Shown one piece after another: positions 54,246 to 64,000 of a DNA stretch of 64,000 nt (its first letter is position 1; each line of letters opens with the position of its first letter). The notes below the pieces were generated by a model. That model was not told the DNA's origin. It ran no database searches and saw nothing but the letters and a program-made list of their open reading frames with translations. Source of the stretch: Argyresthia goedartella. Taxonomy: Eukaryota; Arthropoda; Insecta; Lepidoptera; Argyresthiidae. Location of the stretch: positions 28,955,715 through 29,019,714 of the forward strand of contig OX463829.1 of assembly GCA_949825045.1 (NCBI GenBank). Direction: 5' to 3'. The position numbers and the translations under genes were made by a program.

Positions 54246-55735
54246 TGAAAAAAACGGCAACAAATATAATGATCACCAAAATATTTTTTCCTACCCGAAA
54301 TGGATAAATGAACACCAAAAGTTGCAAAAAATATCAGGGCAAAATACTGCGGTAGATTAGGTGAAGGGTAAAGGGGGTGAGCGAAGCGAAGCCCCCTTTA
54401 TCCTTCGTGTTAGGTTGAACATGTAAGAACAACAAATAATACTTAAAACATAAACTTAAGAACACAAAACATAAAAAGAAGTTTGGTGATCATTTATCCA
54501 AACACAATTTGGTGGACATTTATCCATTCTGGCAGTCACTTCGAATTTGTTGGTCGTAAAATAGGTGCGTTTTTGGTAATCGTTTAAACATAAGCTGAAA
54601 TAAAACAATGAATTGATCTAGATTATTTTTATGACATTCTTTATTTTGAGTAGCTGTCGTGCATTTGGCCATACAGGTCATTCGTTTACAACAAAGACAC
54701 AAGCAGAACTGTGCACGGAGCAAACATCTAAAGATAGCAATTTATAATGTAGCGCAATAATGTCCCCACCGTGGGGCACGGGCCTTTACCCGGATACCAG
54801 TAAGGTTGAGCCATACTCCACCACGCTGGCTCAGTGCGGGTTGGTGGAGGGGTGTCGGGCTAGTGACCAACCCGACAGATGTTTTCAAGCTGCCCTATTA
54901 CCGTCTCTGCTGTCCAGCTTAACGAATAAAGGGGCTTACAGCTTGATGTGTCATCCGAAACACGGAAGCGCCCGAAGCAAATGCCACATAGAAACGGACA
55001 CCCATCCAGTACCATCCTCAGCCAGATGTTGCTACCAGCAATACCGCTAGTCTGCGGACACTTCAAAGATAGCAATGGTAAAGACATTAAAAGGAACGCA
55101 AAGTCAAATATGGTCTAACCTTCGAAGGTGATAAGGATAAGGATTCCAGAAATCGTGTGACAATATTTACGATTTGATATAGTGGTGGCAAAGTCAATAT
55201 GGCTGGTATATGCCTAGCTAGACACAGCCGAAGCCTCAGCAAATAGGAGATGTTAAGAGTAAAACTTACTGACTGCCACACCTGGTCGAAAGAACTTCTG
55301 TAAAACACTAATAAGTAGTGATGGATTGGACTCGGTAGCTCGATTACGTATTTTTTATACTCGACTCGGAGACAATCGATTCTGTATTCGAGTCTGGCTG
55401 ATTTTTTTTGGCTTGTGTTTAAACGATTACCAAAAAATTCGAAAATTTACTACCAATAAATTCGAAATGACTGCCAAAATGGACGGATGTCCACCAAATT
55501 GTGTTTGGATAAATGATCACCAAACTTCTTTTTATGTTTTGTGTACTTGAGTTTATGTTTTAAGTATTTTTTGTTGTTCTTACATGTTCAACCTAACACG
55601 AAGGATAAAGGGGGCTTCGCTTCGCTCACCCCCTTTACCCTTCACCTAAGCTACCGCAGTATTTTGCCCTGATATTCTCTGAAACTTTTGGTGGACATTT
55701 AGCCATTTTGGGTAGGAAAAAATATTTTTTCACAC
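54246..55735. mobile_element. Foldback element (core-A class i arms) with family F interior
   Basis: The left arm 54246-54594 and right arm 55411-55735 are inverted copies. Both carry the intact core (GAGCGAAGCGAAGCCCCC and complement) and the inner edge TTTAAACATAAGC / GCTTGTGTTTAAACG. The outer left end GGCAACAAATATAATGATCAC matches the right end of the element at 14340-15419. The right outer end here is cut short at AAAATATTTTTTCACACC. The interior (54595-55410) holds family F and unrelated sequence. Confidence 0.75.
54752..55040 (+). mobile_element. Family F repeat (copy 3)
   Basis: It starts AATGTCCCCACCGTGGGGCAC and includes GGTTGAGCCATACTCCACC, GTGTCATCCGAAACACGG and AAGCAAATGCCACATAGAAAC. 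Non-coding. Confidence 0.72.
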
Positions 55736-56449
55736 CTTTCATTCGGAAAAGTAAGTTTTGCTCCACGATGAGAGGGAGCAAAATGCTTCTTTTCTGTTTA
55801 AGACGCTGATTACATAAATATGGGGTGCTGTTTTCATGTGTTTTTCAGGAAATACTGGGCAAATCGTAATTAATTTCTGGTATGTGTAATTTGACTATAT
55901 AATCTAGAGATTCTTAATTGGAAAACATGTTTGGATAAAATTTTCTCGATAGAAAATAAATACAAAGTCAACCCTTTTTTATGGTTTTATCCTATTACAC
56001 CGCAGTAAGTAAGTGAATATGACTGTGTGATAATTGCAATGTATGAACAATTGTTATTTCTAACGATTTTCAATTTGAAAGTTAATTCCCTGAAATAGTT
56101 TATTTTTTATGATTTTTTTTTACGTTTTGGCGCTTACGTTGTTTCAGATTAGTCGCGAGTGCATTATTGGCATCCCGCTTTTTCTTATTTGCGAGTAATT
56201 ATTGCATCTCACTTCCACTCGACAGCGCATTTTTATTCCATCATCGCCTTAAGCTATTTTTTTAATTTATTCATTGGCATGTAGCATTTATGCAATGTGC
56301 CAATAGAACACAGATCTTAATGAAATAATCGATTGTAATTAAATCGTAATCGATTAAAAACGAACACATTTGAAGTTTCAACTTAAACAACATTATATTA
56401 AAATTTATGAATTTTTCGTAATATTTAAAAAAAAACACATAAAATTATT
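55736..56449. other. No gene seen
   Basis: It contains an inverted pair TTTTGCTCC / GGAGCAAAAT at 55756-55785. Otherwise plain AT-rich DNA. Confidence 0.4.
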
Positions 56450-57543
56450 CTTTATTCTTTATTGCACAGAAATCTTAATAGTAAGGTAACAAAACATTTT
56501 ATGAGCAAAGGCGAGCTTATCTCTAAAGAGAGATTTCTACCAGCAAACCTAGGTAGGACAGGAAAAATTGTGCAACAGGAGAGTCCTAGTGCGCAATAAA
56601 ACTGTACACATCTAATTGTTTACAACTAAAACATAATAATTTAATAAATGATATATACTAAATAAAATACAAAAGCAAAAAAATTTATATATATCAAACA
56701 TATACTACTTATATATACATATATAAAAGTACCTATCACGAAAGAGAAAGGAAATGCTCTTTCAATCTTGTCTTAAAAGTGAAAATTGAGGGACTATCTC
56801 TAATAGCGCAGGGAAGTGCGTTCCACAGTCGGATCGCCGTTAACCTAAACGAGTGTTTGTAAGCGGCAGTGTTATGCCGAGGAGTAGAGAGAAGAGACAT
56901 CGTGTGGGATCTCCGGTTGCTATGCCTGGAGGAAATAAACTCGAAACGATCTCGAAGATATGAACAGATAGGAGAGAACGTGCATATCACGACGAAGGCG
57001 GATCTGAAGCCACCCCAACTCCTTGCGATACTGTGCGACATGGTCATACTTGCGCAGCCCGAAGACAAACCGAATCCCGAGGTTTTGAAGTCGTTCGAGT
57101 TTGTTCAGTTGTTCTTCGTTCGCACCGATCCAGCAAACATCTGCATAGTCGATTAAAGGTAGTAGGAGGGACTGGGCAAGGGTGATTTTAGTCTGCTGTG
57201 GCAGGAAGTGCTGCAATCTCCGTAGGGAGTGAAATGACGCAAAGACTCGTCTGCTGACCTCACAAACATGGGGCGACCAGGACAACAATTTATCAAATAC
57301 AACCCCAAGATTCTTGGCCTTCTCGCTGTATGAAATTATGTTACCATCATACACTATAGGGTCGACGGGCATTTTCAGAACTAGGTTATGAGAGTGACGA
57401 GTACCCAAAATCATGGCCTGCGATTTGCCCGGGTTGACAAGCAGACCATAAGAGGTAGCCCATTTCCTGATGTTATCGAGATCAGCATTCAACGCCTCTA
57501 CTGTCAGATTCACATCACAAATTATGTGTTTTACTGAAATCAA
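56450..57543 (-). pseudogene. LINE-3 3' half: post-YADD reverse transcriptase to 3'UTR
   Basis: The minus-strand frame 57543-56920 starts just after where YADD would be and reads LDNIRKWATSYGLLVNPGKSQAM, NLGVVFDKLLSWSPHV and LLLPLIDYADVCW, all typical of a jockey/CR1-like reverse transcriptase thumb. A frameshift near 56970 moves the reading to 57068-56736 (RLTAIRLWNALPCAIRDSP, then FKTRLKEHFL). The 3'UTR continues to CTTTATTGCAC near 56455. It is 5'-truncated and therefore dead. Two more 3' pieces lie at 43998 and 47703. Confidence 0.85.
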
Positions 57544-58318
57544 AAGTTATTGTGATATGATGAATATTGATATCCGATACCATTGTAATAATCGATTCGA
57601 TTATTTTTACACATCGGTAAAAGTAGCACAGGAATATTTTATCTGCGGTGACTTTTGCGTAATCCTTCACAATCCGCCATTATAAAAAAAAAAAGATTTC
57701 GTTGTTCGATTACTGTAAAATTGTTGAAAGTATAATTCAAAGTATAGTTATTTCATTATTTTTAGAGCATTATATTTCAATTTTCCTCATAGTCGGTGTG
57801 AAAAATTGTATGTGTCACTCAGGAGCAAAATTATTTTCGTCTTGGGCGTTTACGCTTGAAACCTTCGTTACGCTCAGGATTCTAACTTAGAATCCCTCGC
57901 TACGCTCAGGATTCTATCGTAGAAGCCTTCGCTTCACTCTGGGTTCAATGTACCGCCCTCGCCGTAAATACATCATTTTGCTCCCTTGTGACACAAATAA
58001 CTATGGTGGTCATTATATTTGTTGCCATTTTTTTCACCGGCTGACTTACGTAGTTTACCTGACCATTACGCAGAGAGTCTGCCCGCGCCGGACTGTTTTC
58101 AGCACCCGTAGCCTGCCGAGTGCGGGGGGGGGGGAGGGGTCGCGAAAGGTGAGAGACAGAGCTTTGTATAGCGCATAGCTGTGTCCCTCACTATCCCGCG
58201 TCAACGCACTCCGCGGGGTCGGCATGCCACGGGTGCAGTTCAGGGACTGACTGCGCGGGTTTACCTTTAGACAATATATATTTTTTAACATAATCCCCAT
58301 TTGAGTGCTTTTATTTAA
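57544..58318. other. No gene; ~32-bp degenerate tandem at 57850-57947
   Basis: Three related units of about 32 bases (ACCTTCGTTACGCTCAGGATTC, then CCCTCGCTACGCTCAGGATTC, then GCCTTCGCTTCACTCTGGG) lie at 57850-57947. The piece at 58003-58035 (GTCATTATATTTGTTGCC) matches the outer end of the foldback elements. A run of 11 G lies at 58124-58134. Confidence 0.55.
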
Positions 58319-58857
58319 CACGTTGAGCGCCAGTGTATCTTCAATGATACACCATAGGATGCTTTCTCACAGGCCAGTGTATACCTATAATTTTGTAGTA
58401 TTTTTTTTAAGAAAAACCCCATATTTTCTTTATTTTTTAAGATATTTACACCACAAAAACACAGGCACATTCTCCAGGGCCAACGCTTTTGAATGCGCTA
58501 CTAAAATGTATGAAACGGTATATATTGTGGGATACACCGGCCTCCGAAGTCGGGCAGTGTCGTGTATCATTAAGGGTCAAGCCAAGGGTCCCGGGTTCGA
58601 GTCCCGGTGGGGGCAAATATTTGTTTCATGAGAACGGATGTTTATACCCTAGTCATGGTTGTTTATCTATCTATGTATAATATTTATCTATATAAGTATG
58701 TGTATCGTTGTCTAGTACCCAAGATACAGGGAATCCTAGTTTGGGGCTAGATCAATGTGTGTAAATAGTGTCCAAGGTATTATTATTATTATTATACACT
58801 GGCCTGTGACAAAGCACCCTATGGTGTATCATTAAAGATACACTGGCGCTCAACGTG
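58319..58857. mobile_element. TTAA-flanked TIR element with ~64-bp TIRs, SINE-C inserted
   Basis: TTAA at 58315-58318 and 58858-58861 flank inverted ends CACGTTGAGCGCCAGTG / CACTGGCGCTCAACGTG. The arms extend to 58382 and from 58795 with few mismatches. TTAA duplication is the mark of the piggyBac group, although the ends are not the usual CCC. It has no transposase, and a SINE-C sits inside at 58541-58795. Confidence 0.85.
58541..58795 (+). mobile_element. SINE-C (copy 4) nested in the TTAA element
   Basis: The head CCTCCGAAGTCGGGCAGTG has a damaged box A and a foreign-looking TCGTGTATCATTAAGGGTC stretch. Box B GGGTTCGAGTCCCGG is perfect, and the body and (TTA)n tail are intact. Confidence 0.88.
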
Positions 58858-59257
58858 TTAAATAATAGTAAGTTTTTGGTTTAATTTTGAAATATAAAAC
58901 TGCCGCCAGACACCATGTCTACAGTCTTGACTGAATAAATATACATTTTGAGTTTCGACTAGGTATCCAGAACGCTAGTAAACAAACTAATCGTTATCTC
59001 TTAGGTCACGTATCGATTCCAGTTAGGTATAGTATTGTATACAGTGTGCTGGTAATCTATACTTTTTGCGCAGCAACTCAGCCAGACTGCCGGACGGACG
59101 TGTGATAACAAATTATCCACATACCCGATTACGTAACCTATGCAAATACAAGCTCTGAAGTGTACGCGCACTGAAGTACGTATAGTACAGTTGTATTGTA
59201 CGTGTCGTTCTTTATCATCAGAATTCAGTCACTTCTGATTTCAAGAGCCAGGGAATT
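58858..59257. other. No gene seen
   Basis: Plain spacer. Confidence 0.4.
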
Positions 59258-59615
59258 CAATGTAAAAAACCGGTCAAGTGCGAGTGTAGCTCGCGCACTA
59301 AGGGTTCCAATGTAGGGATGGTGTGGAGTGAATAGTTTGGATTTTTCATAGCAAAATGTTGTTTCCAAAGTTATTAATGCGGCTACTTTCACACTCCATG
59401 TACATAACCAGGTGGATTCATAAGTTTGTATATGGTATTGAAGGAATTGTTGTATGGGAACCACTTAAATATTTATATTCTGTTTTTTAGTATTTATTTT
59501 TATAACGGCAACAGAAATATATCAACTGTGAAAATTTCATCTGTCTAACTATCACGGTTCATGAGACAACTGAATATGGTCCCGTTTGGCACCCTTCGGG
59601 TAGGGAACCCTTACA
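59258..59615 (+). mobile_element. Family B repeat, near full length
   Basis: It starts AAAACCGGTCAAGTGCGAG and ends GGCACCCTTCGGGTAGGGAACC. The middle shares GCGGCTACTTTCACACTCCA. Confidence 0.78.
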
Positions 59616-59847
59616 AATGACTGCAACTCAATTTAAGTGCCGCTTAGATGACATACTGCCGCTGTCATTTCCCGGGCGAGAGACAAGGACAGCATGACAT
59701 GACTGGGTAGGTCTCAGGCAAACTTGAAGTTGTTGGGGTTGGGTTGGGTGCACCGAAATTCACAAGCCTTGCTTAAAAGCAAACAACTGCTTCCCTTACC
59801 ACAGGGTGGCAGATACACAGTTATTGTCAAAATTAGTGATAGCCTTC

Positions 59848-60114
59848 CTATAAGCATGTTAAAGCGACTTTGTCGTAATTATTTATTATTGCCTGCTTAT
59901 TAAATAAAATAAAAACATATTTGTATTAGTTAAGTACAACCTATTTTTCAAAGAGATCTAAAAATCAATCTGTGGGAGTTTCTACGCCCTCCTTCTCCCA
60001 CAGTGGTCCAATGTAGAGAAGAGGCAAAAAATGACGTTTGCTAAGTATATGTAAATATCTACAGTAATAAAGTACTTTGACTTTTACTTTGACTTTGACT
60101 TTGACTTTGACTTT
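59848..60114 (+). mobile_element. LINE-2 3'UTR with (TTTGAC)n tail
   Basis: AAGCATGTTAAAGCGACTTTG starts at about 59853 and the 3'UTR TCTGTGGGAGTTTCTACGCC follows. The tail ACTTTGACTTTTACTTTGAC...TTTGAC extends to 60114. The terminal coding part is deleted after TTGTCG. Confidence 0.78.
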
Positions 60115-60136
60115 AAGCATATATGTGTATATATGT

Positions 60137-60664
60137 CACCGTAAGATTGTCAAAACCGTTAGTTGACTATATGTATAAACTTCATAAACTAACGGTTTAA
60201 ACCGTTAAATAGTAACTTGATTTACAAACTAAATACCAAGGCAAACACTGCGGTAGCTTAGGTGAAGACTAGAGGGGGCGAGCGCAGCGAAACCCCGAAT
60301 AGTCTTCGTGTTAGGTTGACATGTGAGAACAAAAGACACGTAAATTCTAAACCCTGTAGATCCGCAGCCTTATGGCGTAAGTCGTCTGAGCTATGAACTT
60401 CATATAGACTTTTACGTCTGACACCTTGCACCAGCTTCATCTGACAAATTGGTATCACGCAAGTAGCATCATAATGGAGGCCAAACCCAAGCTCATTGAA
60501 TGAAGCCTAGAAGCCTTCGGTGATATCCCGCAATCGATGAAATTGTATGAGCATGATATGAACCATAGACACACGCTATGAACTTCAGAGAGTTACGCCA
60601 TAAGGCTGCTGGTTTACTATCTGTCGATAGTTGATCAACTAACGGTTTTAACTATCTTACAGTG
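60137..60664 (+). mobile_element. Core-A element, terminal class iii, carrying a nested MITE
   Basis: The ends CACCGTAAGATTGTCAAAAC and ATCTTACAGTG are inverted. The sub-terminal AACTAACGGTTT motif occurs on both sides. The core reads GGGGGCGAGCGCAGCGAAACC. The MITE at 60364-60609 interrupts it between AACCCTGTAGATCC and TGGTTTACTATCTGTCG; the copy at 46717-47028 lacks it. Confidence 0.82.
60364..60609. mobile_element. Single-unit relative of the 157-bp-repeat MITE
   Basis: The ends GCAGCCTTATGGCGTAA and TTACGCCATAAGGCTGC are exact inverted repeats. The interior, reverse complemented, matches one 157-bp unit plus the right flank (GAAGCTGGTGCAAGGTGTC) of the element at 28931-29647. Confidence 0.92.
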
Positions 60665-60786
60665 ATATAGCTACTTATATAATGAAGATTTGAATGTCCT
60701 ATTAGCCGAGGCCCTCGAAGTCCTTGGCCCAGTGCCCTACATCACGTGCCCGCTGCCACAACCTGTTGTGCCCTTTCATTTGCCTC

Positions 60787-61172
60787 TTGTCTCTACCTCT
60801 GGAGATTTTGAAATTGCCATTTGAACAATTTAAAAAGCATGTTAAAGCGACTTTGTCGAAAATGGGATATTACAATGTTCAAGATTACTTAAATGACAGG
60901 ACTGTATGGGGTTAATCTGGCTCAACACAGACCTTGCTGTTAATAATTTTGTAATTATTTATTCCTGCTTATCAATCATAAAAATTAAATTTTTCATATT
61001 TGTATTAGTTAAGCACAACCTATTTTTAAAAGAGATCTAAAAATCAATCTGTGGGGGTTTCTACGCCCTTCTTCTCCCACAGTGGTCCAATGTAGAGAAG
61101 AGGCAAAAAAAATGACGTTTGCTAAGTATATGTAAATATCTACAGTAATAAAGTACTTTGACTTTGACTTTG
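60787..61172 (+). pseudogene. LINE-2 3' end (copy 4)
   Basis: LEILKLPFEQFKKHVKATL... ends at TAA 60913-60915, matching the copy at 4284 almost exactly. The 3'UTR and a short ACTTTGACTTTGACTTTGAC tail follow (to about 61172). Its closeness to the copy at 4284 suggests recent activity of the family. Confidence 0.82.
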
Positions 61173-61493
61173 ACTCTCAAATGTCTTGTGTGAGCTCTTT
61201 GTTCAGGGGTATATTATATACCTAGGTAGGTAGATTATGGAATTAGTTTTACAATGAATCTGCCCGAAAAGCACGTTCCCCGAGCACGCAGCTGAACCGT
61301 GCGGAAAGTTACCTTATACTTTTCAGTTTATTTTATTTTATTTTACACTCCGTCGTCAGCCCGAAGCGTCGCGACGACGCAAAGAGTTTTCGTTATTTCA
61401 GTACAGTTTAAAAAAATTGTCAAGTACCGATTATCATTCATATAAAAATACAATAAAACTAATACTTCATTAAACGTATTATTCATTATTATT
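61173..61493. other. No gene seen
   Basis: Spacer with CGTCGTCAGCCCGAAGCGTC near 61350. Confidence 0.4.
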
Positions 61494-62170
61494 TTTTACA
61501 CACGTATCATAAACCCTCTTTACTGCGTACAAAAACCGCACGTTACGATCAGCATAATGTTAAACTACTTGGTAAAAACTCATTTTTTTTCTGAATAATA
61601 CTAAAAAACAGGATAAAAGAAATATTTAAGGGGGCTCCCATACAACAATTCTTTCAATACCACATACAAACTTATGGATGCACCTGGTTACGTACATGGA
61701 GTGTGAAAGTAACCGCACCAATAACTTTGTAAACAATATTTTGCTGTGTAAAATCCAAACTATTCACTCCACACCATCGCTTCCATTGAACGGTGGTACG
61801 GAACCCTTCGTGCGCGATGTAGACTGGCACTTGACCGGTTTTTTCTACATATTATGAAATTCAAATTTCGAACGCCGACGCCCGCCTGCGTGCCGCCCCT
61901 ACTTTGTTTGTGAAGATGGTACTACTGAACGAGCTAAACAAGTGCAAAGGAATCATCAATCACCACCATGCCGGTCGAACATGCGTTTCCTGAACACATT
62001 AAAGAGAGCTTATGATATGTGTGTAGATAAACTAGTGTATGTAACTGTACATAATTAGGCATTAAAACTCTCGAGTGATATTATTATGAAACTCGCCTTC
62101 GGCTCATTTCATAAACCCACTCTCGAGTATTAATGCCCTCCATTATGTAGCAGTCACATAAACTACTATT
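61494..62170 (+). repeat. Family G copy 2 with family B inserted at 61597-61848
   Basis: It opens ACACACGTATCATAAACCCTC as at 16246. Family B (minus) interrupts it between AACTCATTTTTTTTCTGAAT and ATTATGAAATTCAAATTTCG. It resumes CGAACGCCGACGCCCGCC and ends GCAGTCACATAAACTACTATT. Confidence 0.78.
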
Positions 62171-62545
62171 ATCTACACACGTATCATAAACCCTCTTTAC
62201 TGCGTCCAAAAATCGCACGTTACGATCAGCATAATGATATATTACTTGGTAAAACCTCATTTCTTATCTGCATATTGATACATTAAGAGTTTATGACCAT
62301 AATGTATAAATTTTCGACAAATTATGACATTCAAATTTCGAACGCCGACACCCGCCTGCGTGCCGCTCCTAGTTTGTCTGTGAAGTTGGTACTACTGAAC
62401 AAGCTAAACAAGTACAAATCAATGCCGGTCGAACATGCGGTTCCTGAACACATCAAAGAGCGCTTATGATATGTGTGTAGATAAACTAGTGTATTAATTT
62501 AATGCCCTCCATTATGTATCAGTCACATAAACTATTATTAGATAA
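62171..62545 (+). repeat. Family G copy 3, directly abutting copy 2
   Basis: It starts immediately where copy 2 ends (TCTACACACGTATCATAAAC) and repeats the order of the family, with a deletion of the CTCGAG palindromic segment before the final CCCTCCATTATGTA. The head-to-tail joint suggests a tandem duplication or a two-unit insertion. Confidence 0.78.
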
Positions 62546-62755
62546 AAATTTTGGTAATTAAATTAATTTTAAGTAAATATGCTTGTCTGAACGTTTCTTT
62601 TGCTAGTGCCTGATTGCTCGGATAAACGGAACTCTTTACTCCGTGCCTTTTTGCGATACGTGGTGGCAGCTATTTAGTTCCACTTTCCGTCGCAGGGCAT
62701 GTGTGGTGGCGCGGACTATAGATATGGTGAGCTCGAATGTAATCGCATATAATGT

Positions 62756-62971
62756 TAATCGCACATCAAAAATACTGTATTTCACAGCAAAAAAGGATCA
62801 GCAAAAACAATTTTTTATGTTTTAAGTATTTTCGTTGTTCTTGTATGTTCAACCTAATACGAAGGATAAAGGGGGCTTCGCTTTGCTCGCCCCCTTTACC
62901 CTTCACCTACGCTACCGCAGTATTTGCCCTGATATTTGCTGTGCAAATCAGTATTATTGATGTGCAGTTAA
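62756..62971 (-). mobile_element. Core-A element, terminal class ii (copy 4)
   Basis: The ends TAATCGCACATCAAAAATAC and GTATTATTGATGTGCAGTTA are inverted. The core GGGGGCTTCGCTTTGCTCGCC has two changes. Confidence 0.82.
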
Positions 62972-63222
62972 ATATTTCTCATACATATATTTATTTTTTC
63001 CTCGCACAATGCATAGTAAAACATAGTATAATACACGTGCGTGAGATGATTTCCGACTCACCTACTTTCCTCAGTAGTAGCGTTAACAGTTATTCTGGGA
63101 TAAATCGATAGACACTTCGCTGACGAGGGTATAATCAAATAAATTCACACACAAATCTATTAAATGCAAGAATGGCGGGACTAATTATTGTGGACTATCA
63201 AGCCTATTTTATTTTGGCTAGT

Positions 63223-63471
63223 ATTAAATCGCACATCAAAAATACTGATTTACACAGCAAAAAAGGATCACTAAAACACTTTTTATGTTTTAAATATTTT
63301 ATGTGTAATTAAGTTTATGTTTTAAGTATTTTTGTTGTTCTTACAAGTTAAACCTAACACGAAGGATAAAGGGGGCTTCGGTTCGCTCAGCCCCTTCATC
63401 CATCACCTAAGCTCCCGCAGCATTTTGCCCTGATATTTGCTGAGAAAATAAGTATTTATCTTGTGCAGTTT
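63223..63471 (-). mobile_element. Core-A element, terminal class ii (copy 5)
   Basis: The left end TTAAATCGCACATCAAAAAT is intact. The right end TATCTTGTGCAGTTTCTCGG is diverged. The core reads GGGGGCTTCGGTTCGCTCAGC. Confidence 0.78.
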
Positions 63472-64000
63472 CTCGGTGTGTAAACGAATCGGTAAACATA
63501 ATCGAATGGCGCCGACTTTTAATCGGTTTGATGTGACTGACGGTAGTGTTTCCTATCCATATATCACCAGTGAAAACATCATAATCTTCATCCATAGTTT
63601 GCCACACCATGAAACGACTCCTCAAAAGTACACGACGCGAAAGTGTGGCCACAAGAGTGCTACCAAACGCAAAATTTAAAAAGCGTGAGAAAAAACCTAC
63701 TTCCCATTCCCCTGAAAGAGCCTGAGATTTTCTCGAATTTAAGCTTTGTAGGTAAAAAAGCATAGTATTTTTTTAGATCTGGTTATTACAATAACAAATA
63801 ATACGAAGATTATTATTTGTTATTGTACTAAACTAAAAAAATTATAATAATTTATTGAAAATTCAAAAAAATCTGAAATTTTCTAAATCCGGCCGGAATC
63901 CTGAGATGATCCTGAAAAGCCTGAGAGCCTGAGATTTGCATGAAAAGCCTGAGATCTCAGGCTTTTGGTAAACCTATACACAAGCCGCCCTTACAGTCGC
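63472..64000. other. No gene supported; hairpin 63788-63826 and CCTGAGA repeats
   Basis: A 118-residue minus frame (63763-63407) overlaps the core-A end and has no domain that I recognise, although its middle (VWQTMDEDYDVFTGD) has balanced composition. A perfect 15-bp-arm hairpin lies at 63788-63826. Degenerate repeats of CCTGAGA occur at about 63700-63965. Confidence 0.35.

Noticed and set aside
63407..63763. 118-residue minus frame with balanced composition
   Set aside because: It overlaps a core-A element end and has no recognised family. It could be an exon remnant, but I cannot support it.

Overview
The window looks like a transposon-dense piece of a moth or butterfly genome. This is inferred from AT-rich DNA, an arthropod-type LOA/R1-like LINE, several tRNA-derived SINEs, and dispersed repeats whose wording (for example GGGTTCCGTACC, and CTGCTGGGCAAAGGCC at LINE ends) I recall from many lepidopteran genomes. 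No bacterial, organellar or viral gene, tRNA gene or rRNA gene was seen. All family assignments come from reading; no database search was run.

One host-like gene is supported. It has two exons (45560..45666 and 47860..50212) and encodes an 819-residue protein with an N-terminal THAP zinc finger and a P-element-transposase-like body. Exon 2 alone has no ATG at its left edge. The THAP finger is completed only by the upstream exon, whose ATG follows an in-frame stop by three codons. The reading frame is intact, but key catalytic positions look altered, which suggests a domesticated P-type transposase.

One autonomous-looking element is present: a LINE on the minus strand (about 5990..11150) with ORF1 (434 aa) and an uninterrupted ORF2 (1208 aa: endonuclease, reverse transcriptase, RNase H, CCHC). 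It appears to sit inside an older inverted-repeat element.

The rest is nested repeats. LINE-2 is a (TTTGAC)n-tailed LINE (4284, 19142, 59848, 60787, perhaps 35219). LINE-3 is a jockey/CR1-like LINE (43998, 47703, 56450). LINE-4 is at 13351 and LINE-5 at 40892; a reverse transcriptase pseudogene lies at 38106. SINE-C, SINE-D and SINE-E are tRNA-derived. Family B is a GGTTCCGTACC repeat of about 0.4 kb. Family F is a repeat of about 0.3 kb, and family G is a repeat of 0.4-0.5 kb seen three times. The most striking family is core-A: a hairpin of about 120 bp centred on GAGCGAAGCGAAG that occurs inside four different terminal contexts.

Layout: 1-4 kb large inverted repeat with a nested foldback; 4-12 kb LINEs; 12-29 kb SINEs, family B, minisatellites and MITEs; 29-35 kb MITEs, G-rich DNA and a 50-bp minisatellite; 35-45 kb decayed LINEs and SINEs; 45-50.5 kb the THAP gene; 50.7-64 kb TIR elements, foldbacks, LINE ends and family G. 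Stretches where I see nothing are listed as such.
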